Shown one piece after another: positions 32,116 through 40,384 of a stretch of 64,000 nt of DNA. Both the position numbers and the translations under genes were made by a program. The notes beneath the pieces were generated by a model that did not search any database, was not told the DNA's origin, and worked only from the letters and a program-made list of their open reading frames with translations. Source of the DNA: G965233625 sp965233625 (GTDB taxonomy: Bacteria; Planctomycetota; Planctomycetia; Pirellulales; Pirellulaceae); assembly GCA_965233625.1 (NCBI GenBank), contig OZ247499.1, forward strand, positions 4,712,001 to 4,776,000. Direction: 5' to 3'. The number at the start of each line of letters is the position of its first letter. The first letter of the stretch is position 1.

Positions 32116-33633
32116 ATGACTTCGCTTGAAAAATTACGGAATCAGAAAGAAGCTTTGCAGTTGCAGCTTGAGGTGGCGGAACTGGCGCCGCTGGTTGCTT
32201 CGATAGACGCGGCAATGCGGCAGGTGGATCTGCGGGAAGGGTTCGGCGACCTGGTGGACCGTCGTGAGTATCTGCATGATACCGAAGCTTTTCACTCGAC
32301 CGCTGTAGCTTCTTTCATCAGTGACCGCACCGCGGGCAAGGATCGTGTGCTGTTTGAAACCGAGCAGCAATTAGCGGCCATCCGTGGCGCCGGGCAAGCG
32401 CTGGTTGCGCTGCTGCCGCCGGCGGTGAACATTCTGGAAGTGTTGACCAACTATACGATCGGCGGCGGGTTTCAGTACGAAGCGCGGGGCGTTGCGGGTC
32501 AGGACGCTTCGCAGCCTTTGCTGGAAGCGGTGCAGCATGTGATTGACACGTTTCTGGAAACCAACGACTGGCAGGGCGATCTCGATCGTGAAGTGCACGC
32601 TCGCTGCCGGGAAGATGGCGAAGCGCTGGTGGCGCTGAAGCCGGATGGCTGGAAGACGCGCGCCACCTTGATTGAAGCTGCCTGCCTAACGGCGCCGGTG
32701 GATGCGCGGCCGCTGGAGGACTGGCTGGGTCTAGATGCGAACGCGTCGTGCTGGGCGTTCGGCGTGCATTCACCCGAAGCCGCGCCGGCGACGCCGTGGG
32801 GCTACCATGTGGTGTACGACGAACAAGGCGCGGCATGGGATTATTTCGCGGCGGAAGATCCCGCACTCGCCCGCCGCGCTGGCAGCGGACTGCTGGAACA
32901 TGTGAAGCGTGGGCGTCGGAATGTGAAACGCGGCGTCAGCGAGTTCTACGCCGTCAAACAGTTTCTGGAACAGGCCGAAGGCGTGCTTTCCAATTCCGCC
33001 CACGGCGCCCGCATCCAGGCGGCGATTGCCTACATTGTTGAACACGCGGCGAATGTCACGCGGTCGCAGGTCAGCAGTCTGGTGGCGGGTCAGTCTGACC
33101 GGCAGATGACACGAGTGACAGGTCTTGGCGCCCGCACAACGCATGAACGCACGATCCGGCCCGGCAAGGTGCTGCACACGCCGCAAGGCACACAATACCG
33201 CCCGGCGCCGATGGGCAGCAGCAACGCGCCGAACTTCCTGCTGATCGAACAGGCGCTGCTGCGGTACGCGGGGCTGCGATGGTCGATGCCGGAATACATG
33301 GTCAGCGGCGACGCAAGTAACGCGAACTACAGCAGCACGCTGGTGGCGGAATCTCCGTTTGTCAAATCGCGCGAGGCTGACCAGCGGTTCTTTGCCAGCC
33401 GCTTCAAACGGATCATGTGGAAGGCGGTGCATCTGGCGCACGACGCCGGTTTCTTTGACCGCTTCGCACTGCCATTTCCCGTGCTGCGGCAGCAGGTGCA
33501 GATTTATGTCACACCTCCCGCGATCGCCACACGCAATGCGTTGCAGGACGCCAGGGTGAAAGAGATTGAGCACCGCGCGGGTGTGATCAACACGCGGCAG
33601 TGGGCGGCGGAAACCGGACGCGCCGTCCAGTAA
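32116..33633 (+). CDS. Phage portal protein
   Basis: A 505-residue portal. The hallmark is residues ~385-425: SMPEYMVSGDASNANYSSTL, then VAESPFVKSREADQRFFASR, matching the 'sg-(D/x)-x-(S/A)-x-x-N-Y-S-S' segment of phage portals. Helical regions before it (RTAGKDRVLFETEQQLAAIRG) and the stem/clip region around NVTRSQVSSLVAGQSDRQM fit the fold. ATG 32116 is used; TTG at 32110 in the same frame is the alternative. It forms the dodecameric ring through which terminase pumps DNA. It follows terminase after the HTH gene and is preceded by motif copy 5. Confidence 0.9.
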   Translation: MTSLEKLRNQKEALQLQLEVAELAPLVASIDAAMRQVDLREGFGDLVDRREYLHDTEAFHSTAVASFISDRTAGKDRVLFETEQQLAAIRGAGQALVALLPPAVNILEVLTNYTIGGGFQYEARGVAGQDASQPLLEAVQHVIDTFLETNDWQGDLDREVHARCREDGEALVALKPDGWKTRATLIEAACLTAPVDARPLEDWLGLDANASCWAFGVHSPEAAPATPWGYHVVYDEQGAAWDYFAAEDPALARRAGSGLLEHVKRGRRNVKRGVSEFYAVKQFLEQAEGVLSNSAHGARIQAAIAYIVEHAANVTRSQVSSLVAGQSDRQMTRVTGLGARTTHERTIRPGKVLHTPQGTQYRPAPMGSSNAPNFLLIEQALLRYAGLRWSMPEYMVSGDASNANYSSTLVAESPFVKSREADQRFFASRFKRIMWKAVHLAHDAGFFDRFALPFPVLRQQVQIYVTPPAIATRNALQDARVKEIEHRAGVINTRQWAAETGRAVQ

Positions 33634-33683
33634 CGGCTGCGAATTCTAATTTATTTCAACTTCGACCAGGGGAGAGGTGCGCG

Positions 33684-34490
33684 GTGAAAACCACTTCGTT
33701 TCAGGAACATATTCAGGACATGCACGGCCGCGTGGACAGCAGCCAGGGTGTGATCCGTAAAGTCAAAGTGCTGGGTCCGCGTTCGCGAAATGGTCGCGAA
33801 TATACGCGGCAGGCGATGGAGCAGGCAGCCGCGCTGTACGAAGGTGTGCGGGTGAACCTTGACCACCCGGACCATCATCAGGTGTCGCGGCAACGTAGCC
33901 TGGCGCAGCAGCTGGGCGTGCTGCGGAACGTCAAGCTGCAGGCCGATGGGGTCTATGGTGACCTGTTTCTGCTGACCAGCCATCCTCTGGCAGGCATGGT
34001 GATGGAAGCGGCGGCGAAGATGCCTAACACGTTCGGCCTTTCGCACCATGCGGAAGGCAAGCTGCGGACATCGGGTGATAAGACCGTGGTGGAAAGCATC
34101 CTGGGCGTTCATAGCGTGGATCTGGTGCAACAGCCTGCCACGGTTGCCGGCCTGTTTGAAGGTGCAAGTGATCCGCCAGATCGTGCGGAAATCGTCGCGC
34201 AGTTGAAGCAACGCATTGCCGAGCTGGAAGGGCAGGTCGAGGCCGGTCGTGCAGATTCTTCGCTGACACAGCATTGTCACTCCATGCTGCATGCGAGCCA
34301 GTGTCCCGCCACGCTGCAACGGATTGATGCGTTGAAAGAATGCGACTCGGACACGCAGCGGCAGCAACTGATTGAATCGTGGCAGTCTTCCTTGCCGCCC
34401 CGGCCGGTAACTTCTCCGGGCAGCCGCCAGACGCAGGCGTCGTATGCCGAGCGGACGCGTCACGGCATCGCGGCGGCGCTGGGCAGATAA
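33684..34490 (+). CDS. Prohead maturation protease
   Basis: A 268-residue protein. The N-terminal half matches phage prohead proteases: VIRKVKVLGPRSRNGREYTR, then LYEGVRVNLDHPDHHQVSRQ with the catalytic-type His, and NTFGLSHHAEGK with the Ser. The C-terminal part (IVAQLKQRIAELEGQVEAGR onward) forms a coiled coil that may serve as scaffold, so protease and scaffold could be fused. GTG 33684 is chosen because GGGGAGAGG stands 8 bases upstream. Its role would be to cleave capsid and scaffold proteins during prohead maturation. It lies between portal and capsid, the usual place. Confidence 0.8.
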   Translation: MKTTSFQEHIQDMHGRVDSSQGVIRKVKVLGPRSRNGREYTRQAMEQAAALYEGVRVNLDHPDHHQVSRQRSLAQQLGVLRNVKLQADGVYGDLFLLTSHPLAGMVMEAAAKMPNTFGLSHHAEGKLRTSGDKTVVESILGVHSVDLVQQPATVAGLFEGASDPPDRAEIVAQLKQRIAELEGQVEAGRADSSLTQHCHSMLHASQCPATLQRIDALKECDSDTQRQQLIESWQSSLPPRPVTSPGSRQTQASYAERTRHGIAAALGR

Positions 34491-34538
34491 CCGGCGCGGC
34501 AGTTTAACTTGCTTATTCAATATTGGAAGGTTCTTAAC

Positions 34539-35255
34539 ATGACTCGAATTCTTGCGCTTGCAGATTCCACGTTGCTGCGTCGTAGTCAGCATGGATTTTT
34601 TGATGACTTTGACCATCTCACATCCGGCGGCCGGTGGACCGACACCAGCGCCGATAGCGGCGCCGCCTGGAGCGTGGCGGACGCCCTGGGCGGTGTGGCG
34701 ACGGGAGTGACGGGCGCCACGGACAACAACGAAGCGTATCTGCACTCGACAGCCGGGCAGTTCAAAATCGCCAACGGGAAACCGCTGATCGCCGAAGCAT
34801 CGGTTCAATTCACGGAAGCGAACACCGATGACGCCAACGTGTTCTTTGGCCTGATCGATGCCATCGGCGCCGGCACGCTGGTGGACGATGGCGGCGGGAT
34901 GAAGGCTTCGTTCTCCGGCGCCGCCATATATAAGGTGGACGGCGAAACGCAGTGGCGCGTGATCTATTCCGATGGCACCACGCAGAACAGCGTGCTGCTT
35001 GACGCCGCGAGCGCGTTGGACGGCCTGGAGAAAGTGGCGGGGGGCGCCGCCTATCAGCAGCTTCGCATTGAAATGAATCCGCGCAACAACGTGGTGGATG
35101 TGAAGTTCTTCCTGGATGGCAACCTGGTCTACAAGATGGCCGGGCAAAGTTTCGCCAATGCGGCGCTGATGGATCTGGGCGCCGGTGTGAAGGCGGGCGG
35201 TGCGAATGAAGAAACGCTGAATGTGGATTATGCGATGGCGTTTCAATTGCGCTGA
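34539..35255 (+). CDS. Putative head decoration protein
   Basis: A 238-residue protein beginning MTRILALADSTLLRRSQHGF with a good GGAAGG site 11 bases upstream. The remainder reads as a beta-sandwich of lectin/jelly-roll type: FDDFDHLTSGGRWTDTSADS, ANVFFGLIDAIGAGTLV, QLRIEMNPRNNVVDVKFFLD. Position between protease and capsid points to a decoration or head-fibre protein. The concanavalin-like fold could bind a polysaccharide. I cannot name a family. A large open frame on the opposite strand through this gene is a compositional shadow. Confidence 0.5.
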   Translation: MTRILALADSTLLRRSQHGFFDDFDHLTSGGRWTDTSADSGAAWSVADALGGVATGVTGATDNNEAYLHSTAGQFKIANGKPLIAEASVQFTEANTDDANVFFGLIDAIGAGTLVDDGGGMKASFSGAAIYKVDGETQWRVIYSDGTTQNSVLLDAASALDGLEKVAGGAAYQQLRIEMNPRNNVVDVKFFLDGNLVYKMAGQSFANAALMDLGAGVKAGGANEETLNVDYAMAFQLR

Positions 35256-35274
35256 TGTTGGACCAGAAAATACA

Positions 35275-35290
35275 ATAAGAAAAATCTTAT
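35275..35290. promoter_or_regulatory. AT-rich palindrome in the capsid leader
   Basis: ATAAGAAAAATCTTAT: arms ATAAGA/TCTTAT around AAAA, 13 bases before the capsid ATG, in a short AT-rich block within GC-rich DNA. It could be an operator, a promoter element or an mRNA structure; GAAGGA follows as the ribosome site. Confidence 0.35.
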
Positions 35291-35302
35291 AGAAGGATTG
35301 CT

Positions 35303-36496
35303 ATGCGACATCATCTTTCACCGCAGAGAAAATTCGCCCGCGATTATGTGTCGCTGCACCGGCAGGCGGAACGCGAAGGGCTGCTGGAATCGCACATGGA
35401 GCGGACCCGTACCGAACTGCAGGACCGCCGGCTGGATTACGGCATGTTCTCGTTGAAGATGCTTTTTGAAGAAAGCGTGGAGGGCGGCCGCGAACTGGTG
35501 GAGCTCTGGAATCCGCGGCATACCGGCGGCGTGAATATTCTAGAGGCTGGCGCCGTTTCGACGACGGACTTCAGCAACATTACTGGGCAGATCATTTACA
35601 GCCGTGTGCTGGAAGCTTTCACCGGCCCGGAGCTGCTTTGGCATCAACTGTTTGAGACGATCTCGACGGGTTTTGACGGCGAGAAGATCGCCGGTATTGG
35701 CCTGGTGGGCGATGAGGCGCAGGCTGTTGGCGAAGGGCAGAATTATCCGCTGGCGGGCGTCAGTGAAGAGTGGGTGGAGACGCCCGTGACCACCAAACGC
35801 GGGTTGATTGTGCCGGTGACCCGTGAAGCGATTTTCGCGGATCGCACCAGCCTGGTGCTGCGGCGGGCGAGTGAAGTTGGCCGTTTTCTGGGTGTGAACA
35901 AAGAGAAACGTTGCCTGGATGTGGCGCTGGGCGTCTCGACTGTGTACCGCCGTAACGGTGCGGCGCCACAGGCGACTTATGCGAACTCGCATACCAGCGG
36001 CGACTTCGACAATCTGGCAGCTTCGAACGCGCTGGTGGACTGGACGAATGTCGAAGCGGCGGAACTATTGTTCGACGCGATCACTGATCCGAATACGGGC
36101 GAACCGGTGGATGTGCAGCCGAACACCATCATCGTGCCTTCGGCTTTGAAACATACGGCGCGGCGGATCGTGCACGCCACGGATATTTCGTACGGACCCG
36201 GCGGCAGCACCACGGCTGCGACGGTTTCGCATAGCGCCAATCCGCTGTCGGGCGCGGGGTATCGCGTACTCTCCAGCCAGTATGTGAAACAGCGGTCGGG
36301 CAGCGCCAGCACCTGGTACCTGGGAGATCCGCAGCGGGCGTTCGCTTACATGGAGAACTGGCCGGTAACTGTCGTTCAGGCGCAGAGCAACAGCCATGAC
36401 GAGTTCCATCGCGATATCGTCTTGCAGTTCAAAGCCTCAGAACGTGGCGCCGCCGCTGTGCTCGAACCGCGGCGGATGGTGAAATGCGTTGCCTAA
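35303..36496 (+). CDS. Major capsid protein (HK97-fold candidate)
   Basis: A 397-residue protein in the canonical place after protease and decoration genes. N-terminal ~75 residues are helical and charged (FARDYVSLHRQAEREGLLES), as in delta domains removed at maturation. The main body shows the alternation of HK97-type capsids: TGQIIYSRVLEAFTGPELLW, EWVETPVTTKRGLIVPVTRE, FLGVNKEKRCLDVALGV and, near the end, AYMENWPVTVVQAQSNSHDE, DIVLQFKASERGAAAVLEPR. Length and layout agree with a major capsid protein. The AT-rich leader with a strong ribosome site suits high expression. Exact family not named. Confidence 0.8.
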   Translation: MRHHLSPQRKFARDYVSLHRQAEREGLLESHMERTRTELQDRRLDYGMFSLKMLFEESVEGGRELVELWNPRHTGGVNILEAGAVSTTDFSNITGQIIYSRVLEAFTGPELLWHQLFETISTGFDGEKIAGIGLVGDEAQAVGEGQNYPLAGVSEEWVETPVTTKRGLIVPVTREAIFADRTSLVLRRASEVGRFLGVNKEKRCLDVALGVSTVYRRNGAAPQATYANSHTSGDFDNLAASNALVDWTNVEAAELLFDAITDPNTGEPVDVQPNTIIVPSALKHTARRIVHATDISYGPGGSTTAATVSHSANPLSGAGYRVLSSQYVKQRSGSASTWYLGDPQRAFAYMENWPVTVVQAQSNSHDEFHRDIVLQFKASERGAAAVLEPRRMVKCVA

Positions 36497-36547
36497 TATG
36501 TTTTGCACGGTAACAAAAATTCTAAGTCTTCTTCTAGAAAGCATAAA

Positions 36548-36967
36548 ATGGCTGTGAAGAAAAATAACCGGAATGAAACCGCGGATCTTCGCGCGCAGAT
36601 TGAAGCGCTTGAAAAGGAACGGAAACATCTGATGGCGGGCGGCCCCACGCTGCAGGCGGCGGGAAGTTTCGCGCCGGCGGGTGAAGCGAAGTATACGTTC
36701 CGCGTGGTAGGGCGCGGCTTTGCGGAAGGGCGGAAGGTGACGCTGCCGCCCGCGGAGATTGCGGCGCCGGACGAAAGCGAGGCGGTTCGTATTTACTGCC
36801 TGGCGGAACAGACCGGCGGACGGTTGACCGCGCGGAGCAGCGTGCTGGAGCCTTCCAGCTACGTGTTCGACGTGGAATGTCTTAGCCCGGAGCGGAAGCA
36901 GAATCTGCGGGCTGCGTATGAAGCGGCGGGCTTTGAAGGCGGTCAGTTGCCCGCGGGCGTGCGGTAG
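36548..36967 (+). CDS. Small phage-cluster protein after the capsid gene
   Basis: A 139-residue protein with a Lys/Asn-rich start (MAVKKNNRNETADL), a coiled-coil stretch (RAQIEALEKERKHLMAGGPT), and a beta-like remainder (KYTFRVVGRGFAEGRKVTLP, IYCLAEQTGGRLTARS). The leader upstream is AT-rich and contains TTCTAGAA. The position just after the capsid is where head-completion or scaffolding accessory proteins are often found. It does not resemble a family I know. Confidence 0.5.
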   Translation: MAVKKNNRNETADLRAQIEALEKERKHLMAGGPTLQAAGSFAPAGEAKYTFRVVGRGFAEGRKVTLPPAEIAAPDESEAVRIYCLAEQTGGRLTARSSVLEPSSYVFDVECLSPERKQNLRAAYEAAGFEGGQLPAGVR

Positions 36968-37048
36968 ACGTAGGTCGATGGTTACGCCCGTTACTTGAGA
37001 ACACCCGGCTGCGGAGACGGGCGCCGGGTGAGGAAGGTGGATGCTGCG

Positions 37049-37303
37049 ATGAGTTATTTGTCGGATCTTAAAACACGGCGGGCGGCCATTGCCGCCGAAC
37101 TTGCCGCGCTGAATCAAGCGGCTGCGGGCGGCAAGCCGAATGCGACCGGCGGCGGCAATATGGTGGATCATACCGGCTATAAGCAGAGCCTGTATCGAGA
37201 GCTTGAAGCCATCGATAACGCATTGCAACGCAGCGGCGAAGTGTCGGCGGCGGAGGACACGGCGGCGAACGGGCCGTGGGAAATCGAGCAGGAACTGGAT
37301 TGA
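37049..37303 (+). CDS. Small helical phage-cluster protein
   Basis: An 84-residue protein. AGGAAGGTGG precedes the ATG by about 6 bases. Its first part (YLSDLKTRRAAIAAELAALN) is a helix pattern shared with small 'head-joining' proteins that have D-L/K-x-x-R-x-x-I-x-x-E-L. It then has Gly/Asn linker, another helix (HTGYKQSLYRELEAIDNALQ) and an acidic tail. It probably helps link head and tail. The next gene follows within about 20 bases. Confidence 0.55.
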   Translation: MSYLSDLKTRRAAIAAELAALNQAAAGGKPNATGGGNMVDHTGYKQSLYRELEAIDNALQRSGEVSAAEDTAANGPWEIEQELD

Positions 37304-37324
37304 TTGTTCTCTTACGAAGGCGAA

Positions 37325-37669
37325 ATGATGACCTCGCGAAGTGCGGCCTATTCGCTATACAGCGGCAGCTATGCGTTTGTCGATGGCGTGGAAGACGTGA
37401 CGTTCACGCCCGCCGGTTCTGGTTCGACACCGGTCACTGCGGTGAAAGCGCTGCGGGGCAATTGGCGTCGCGAGGCGGCGACGGGTGTTGTGGTGAAGTT
37501 CGAGCCAGAGACGCTTGAGTTTGTGCTGTGGGATGCGACGCTGGCCGGCGCTGCTCCCGCGGGCGGTGATCTGATTACGGACGGTGGCGGTAACCGGTTC
37601 CGCGTGGTTTCTGCGCAGCGGCAGATGTGGGATACGCAGTGGCGGTGTCTGTGTCAGGCGGAGGTTTGA
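37325..37669 (+). CDS. Putative head-tail joining (stopper-like) protein
   Basis: A 114-residue protein with the ATG at 37325 (AAGG 5-8 bases upstream; an in-frame TTG at 37304 is possible). It reads as a small beta barrel: AYSLYSGSYAFVDGVEDVTF, GVVVKFEPETLEFVLWDATL, GDLITDGGGNRFRVVSAQR. The 'GD-x-I-x-D-G-G-x-R-F-x-V' stretch is like the head-closure or stopper proteins of tailed phages. It lies between small helical protein and terminator-like protein, an order seen in head-tail connector modules. Not certain. Confidence 0.5.
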   Translation: MMTSRSAAYSLYSGSYAFVDGVEDVTFTPAGSGSTPVTAVKALRGNWRREAATGVVVKFEPETLEFVLWDATLAGAAPAGGDLITDGGGNRFRVVSAQRQMWDTQWRCLCQAEV

Positions 37670-37675
37670 ACGTAG

Positions 37676-38119
37676 ATGTCCAGGTTCTATGAGATTCTTA
37701 CTGCGGTGCAGTCGCTTGTGGTGGACCTAGCACTGGAAGATGTTGACGCGGCGAATGTGGTGGTGATGAAGGTTCCGGCGGCGCGTGGTGGGTTGCTGCC
37801 AGAGTTGCCGGGCGTGGTGATTGCGCCGGGTGAAGGGCCGCGGTTGGAAGTGGCGACGGCGGCCGCGGATGATCTTGTATACCCGGTGCAGGTGGCAACT
37901 GTGCAGGCGGGTAATCAGGACGGCGCCACGAAGCTGGATCGCGCGTTGCGTTGGCGGGAAGATCTGACGGACGCGGTGCGGCATCAGCGGCTGGCGACGG
38001 TGGATTCTGTGTACGACTGCCAGGTGGAGCCGCTGCCGGCGTTTGAAACGGCGGCATGGCTGGCGCAGTACGACGTCAGCGGGCTGCTATTGAATTTCCG
38101 TTCGCGTGAAGTTCGGTGA
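37676..38119 (+). CDS. Putative tail terminator-like protein
   Basis: A 147-residue protein, alpha/beta. It opens with a helix (RFYEILTAVQSLVVDLALED) then strand-rich segments (ANVVVMKVPAARGG, LPGVVIAPGEGPRLEVATAA, DLVYPVQVATVQAG) and a helix DRALRWREDLTDAVRHQRLA. The order, helix first then strands with 'Y-P-V-x-V' and a helix near the end, fits tail-terminator (gpU-like) proteins that join head connector to tail. It starts 4 bases after the preceding stop region. It is followed by the tail-tube-like gene. Confidence 0.55.
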   Translation: MSRFYEILTAVQSLVVDLALEDVDAANVVVMKVPAARGGLLPELPGVVIAPGEGPRLEVATAAADDLVYPVQVATVQAGNQDGATKLDRALRWREDLTDAVRHQRLATVDSVYDCQVEPLPAFETAAWLAQYDVSGLLLNFRSREVR

Positions 38120-38139
38120 ACTGAAACCGGAGACACGAT

Positions 38140-39057
38140 TTGGTTTCTACATTTGTGCAGTGCCGCGCGGCGGTTGAAGATGGCGCCGGTCCTTATGTGT
38201 TCGACGAAAACAGCGAAGTGGTTGAACTGGTCGAAGAGTCGCTGCAGCAGGAGGACACATTGGCCGTGCACGCCGGGACGGGTTCGGCCCGCGGCGCGCC
38301 GGATATCGGTGGGCGGGTTGTGCAGCGCGCGATTGCGGGGCAGTTGAAGTTGCGGGCAGCGCCGGCGGTGCTGGGGCGGTGGCTGCCGCGGATTCTTGGC
38401 GCCGCGGCGGTGGACGATGTTTTTGTGCCGGCGCAGTCGCTGCCTGAGTTCGGGCTGTTGATCGATCGCGTGGCGGGCGTCTTCGAATACCAGCGTTGTT
38501 ATGTGTCGCGTGCGATGCTGCGTGCGACGGGCGCTGGGTGTTTAGAGCTGCTGATTGATGTGACGGCGATGGAACGCACGCTGCTTGAAGGTGACAGCTT
38601 TCCGTCACTGACGGTGGCGGATGATCTGGAAGAGCAACCGTATAGGCTGAGCGATGTGGCGTTAACCCTTGTTGCTGCGCCGCGCGATTGTTCTGGCTTC
38701 GAGCTGGTGGTGGATAACGGCTTGAATGTGCGGCGCGTTCACAGCGTGGCGCCTGTGAGTATCGCACCGGGGCGCCGCAGTATTTCTTTGAAAACGGTTC
38801 ATCCGTATGACGCGACGCACGCAAGTTTGAGTGAATCAACTTCTTCCGGCGCCGGGCAGTTGCGGCTGACACACCCGGCCGGGACGACCACGTTTAGCTT
38901 CCCGCAGTTGCAGACGCCGGCGGCTGATCCAGGGGTGAGGGTGCGCCGCGTTGATGCGTCAGGCGCCGGTGAATTCGTGCTGGAACTGAATGCCAGGGCG
39001 GTTGCTAATGGCGGCGCGGCGGAGGTGCAGGTCAGCCATCTGGCTGATGCGGATTAG
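38140..39057 (+). CDS. Putative tail tube protein
   Basis: A 305-residue protein starting with TTG (CCGGAG about 10 bases before). The start STFVQCRAAVEDGAGPYVFD and the repeated short strands that follow suit a tail tube or related structural protein, and position after a terminator-like gene agrees. The C-terminal part (residues ~190-305: RVHSVAPVSIAPGRRSIS, QLRLTHPAGTTTFSF, FVLELNARAVANGGAAEVQV) looks like an added Ig-like domain, as often fused to tube proteins. It is the last gene of the cluster, with a 4-base convergent overlap with a host gene. A tape measure gene, expected next, is absent. Confidence 0.5.
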   Translation: MVSTFVQCRAAVEDGAGPYVFDENSEVVELVEESLQQEDTLAVHAGTGSARGAPDIGGRVVQRAIAGQLKLRAAPAVLGRWLPRILGAAAVDDVFVPAQSLPEFGLLIDRVAGVFEYQRCYVSRAMLRATGAGCLELLIDVTAMERTLLEGDSFPSLTVADDLEEQPYRLSDVALTLVAAPRDCSGFELVVDNGLNVRRVHSVAPVSIAPGRRSISLKTVHPYDATHASLSESTSSGAGQLRLTHPAGTTTFSFPQLQTPAADPGVRVRRVDASGAGEFVLELNARAVANGGAAEVQVSHLADAD

Positions 39058-39323
39058 ACTTTGATGGCGCCGGCGAAACGTGCTGACCGCTGCGAGCTGG
39101 AACTGTTGGGGGCGAAACCCATCGCAATCGCGGCGCCCATGGCGATCAGCGCCAGACCCAGCAGTGCGAAGACAATGCGGGCGCCGCCACGGCCCAGACG
39201 CGATTCAAGCCATTGCGCCTTCCGCAACTGATAGCACCATTCCGTATTGAACATGGCGGAGTATATCGCCCACACGCCCAGGCATGCGGCCACTGCGCCA
39301 ACGAAGATATCGGCAGGAGACAT
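39054..39323 (-). CDS. Small membrane protein of unknown function
   Basis: An 89-residue protein with two membrane helices (FVGAVAACLGVWAIYSAMF and IVFALLGLALIAMGAAIAMG) joined by a basic/aromatic loop (QLRKAQWLESRLGR). The ATG at 39323 is selected because GGAG lies 6-9 bases upstream; a longer in-frame extension is unlikely. It ends within the last codons of the phage-derived cluster on the opposite strand, so it marks the right edge. It resembles many small planctomycete membrane proteins; no family name is claimed. Confidence 0.65.
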   Translation of the reverse strand: MSPADIFVGAVAACLGVWAIYSAMFNTEWCYQLRKAQWLESRLGRGGARIVFALLGLALIAMGAAIAMGFAPNSSSSQRSARFAGAIKV

Positions 39324-39436
39324 GGTTGCTCCACTTTCAAGATTCAAAAACTTCAGCCGCCGTGCATCCGTGGCGACAACTCTACAGTAGTTGAAGGGAA
39401 GCGTCCGGTTCAATGGTAATTGTGGGCATCAACGGG

Positions 39437-40357
39437 CTAAGCCCAATCCAGGCCCAGGTCGAAGTTGATGGCGGAGTGTGTCAGTGCGCCGACGCTGATG
39501 CGATCCACCCCCGTCGCGGCGATGTCTGCAATGGTTGCTAGCGTGACGCCGCCGGATGCTTCCAGTTGCACCTGCGGCGCCAGGTCGTTGCGAAGGGCGA
39601 CGGCCTGGCGAAGCTGGTCGCAGCTCATGTTGTCAAGCAGCACGATGGTGGGCGAAGCGGGCAGAACGCCGGCGAGTTGTTCCAGCGTATCGACTTCGAT
39701 CTCGATAATCTGCGGGCGGGTGCTTTCCGGCTCCATGCCATTGACGAATTCGCGTGCTTTTTCCACTGCCTGGGCCGGGCTCAACCGCGAAGAAGCATCG
39801 CCCATGGCGGCCTGCGCCAGGTGATTGTCTTTAATCAGGATGGCGTCGAACAGGCCGGTGCGATGGTTCGTGCCGCCGCCGCAGCGGACCGCGTATTTCT
39901 CTAACCGGCGCCAGCCCGGCGTGGTCTTGCGGGTATCGTACAGCCGGGCGCCGCTGCCCGCGATGGCATCCACGTGGCGCCGCGTGTGCGTGGCGATGCC
40001 GGAGAGACGGCCGAGCAGATTCAGCAACGTGCGTTCGGCGGTAAGCAGGTCGCGGGCCGGACCGCTGAGCGTCGCCACCCGGTCGCCTATGGCAAGGGCG
40101 TCGCCGTCCTGCCGGTGGGCGGTGCACTGGATGGCAAAGCCCATTTCTTCAATCGCCGTCTGCACCGCCGCGGCGCCGGCCAGCACGCCCACTTCACGGG
40201 CGCCGATGGTGGCGGTGGCTTCCGCTTCTTCTGGCACGATAGAAACCGTGGTCCAGTCGGCCTGCTGATGCAGATCCTCTAACATCGCCAACCGCACAAG
40301 CTGGCGGCAGTCTTCTTCCAGGGCTGCATTCCATTGAAGCTGGGTGAAGTCGAGCAT
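39437..40357 (-). CDS. nadC: Nicotinate-nucleotide pyrophosphorylase (quinolinate phosphoribosyltransferase)
   Basis: A 306-residue NAD-biosynthesis enzyme that converts quinolinate and PRPP to nicotinate mononucleotide, CO2 and pyrophosphate. Family signatures are intact: TAERTLLNLLGRLSGIAT (the active-site Arg region), YDTRKTTPGWRRLEKYAVRC with the quinolinate-binding Arg/Lys, GGGTNHRTGLFDAILIKDNH (phosphate binding and catalytic Lys), EIEVDTLEQL, and QLEASGGVTLATI near the end. The ATG at 40357 (MLDFTQ) is chosen; a longer frame upstream has no support. nadA/nadB are not in the window. Confidence 0.94.
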   Translation of the reverse strand: MLDFTQLQWNAALEEDCRQLVRLAMLEDLHQQADWTTVSIVPEEAEATATIGAREVGVLAGAAAVQTAIEEMGFAIQCTAHRQDGDALAIGDRVATLSGPARDLLTAERTLLNLLGRLSGIATHTRRHVDAIAGSGARLYDTRKTTPGWRRLEKYAVRCGGGTNHRTGLFDAILIKDNHLAQAAMGDASSRLSPAQAVEKAREFVNGMEPESTRPQIIEIEVDTLEQLAGVLPASPTIVLLDNMSCDQLRQAVALRNDLAPQVQLEASGGVTLATIADIAATGVDRISVGALTHSAINFDLGLDWA

Positions 40358-40384
40358 GGTTGGGTAGTTGTTAGAGGTTAGAAA

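Larger units (their letters stand above)
15691..39057 (+). mobile_element. Phage-derived gene cluster (defective prophage or GTA-like)
   Basis: About 23 kb in which almost every gene is on the + strand and the recognisable ones are viral: terminase, portal, prohead protease, HK97-type capsid candidate, head-tail joining genes, a tail-tube-like protein, an Mtd-type fibre and a holin-like protein. No integrase, transposase, replication protein, phage repressor of normal size or tape measure is visible, and I find no flanking direct repeats. Two host-type genes on the minus strand (22412-23131 and 24271-24594) and host dispersed repeats (20097-20234, 24081-24252) lie inside. All structural genes look intact. 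Boundaries are set by the first operator-like motif on the left and the last structural gene on the right. Confidence 0.75.

Noticed and set aside
33651..35246. Long open frame on the minus strand through the protease and decoration genes (over 500 codons)
   Set aside because: It mirrors the codon pattern of two well-supported + strand phage genes, has no family features and no ribosome site; a GC-rich shadow.
15691..39057. Attachment-site direct repeats at the cluster borders
   Set aside because: Comparing the two border regions by eye showed no shared direct repeat, and no tRNA gene is present at either side.
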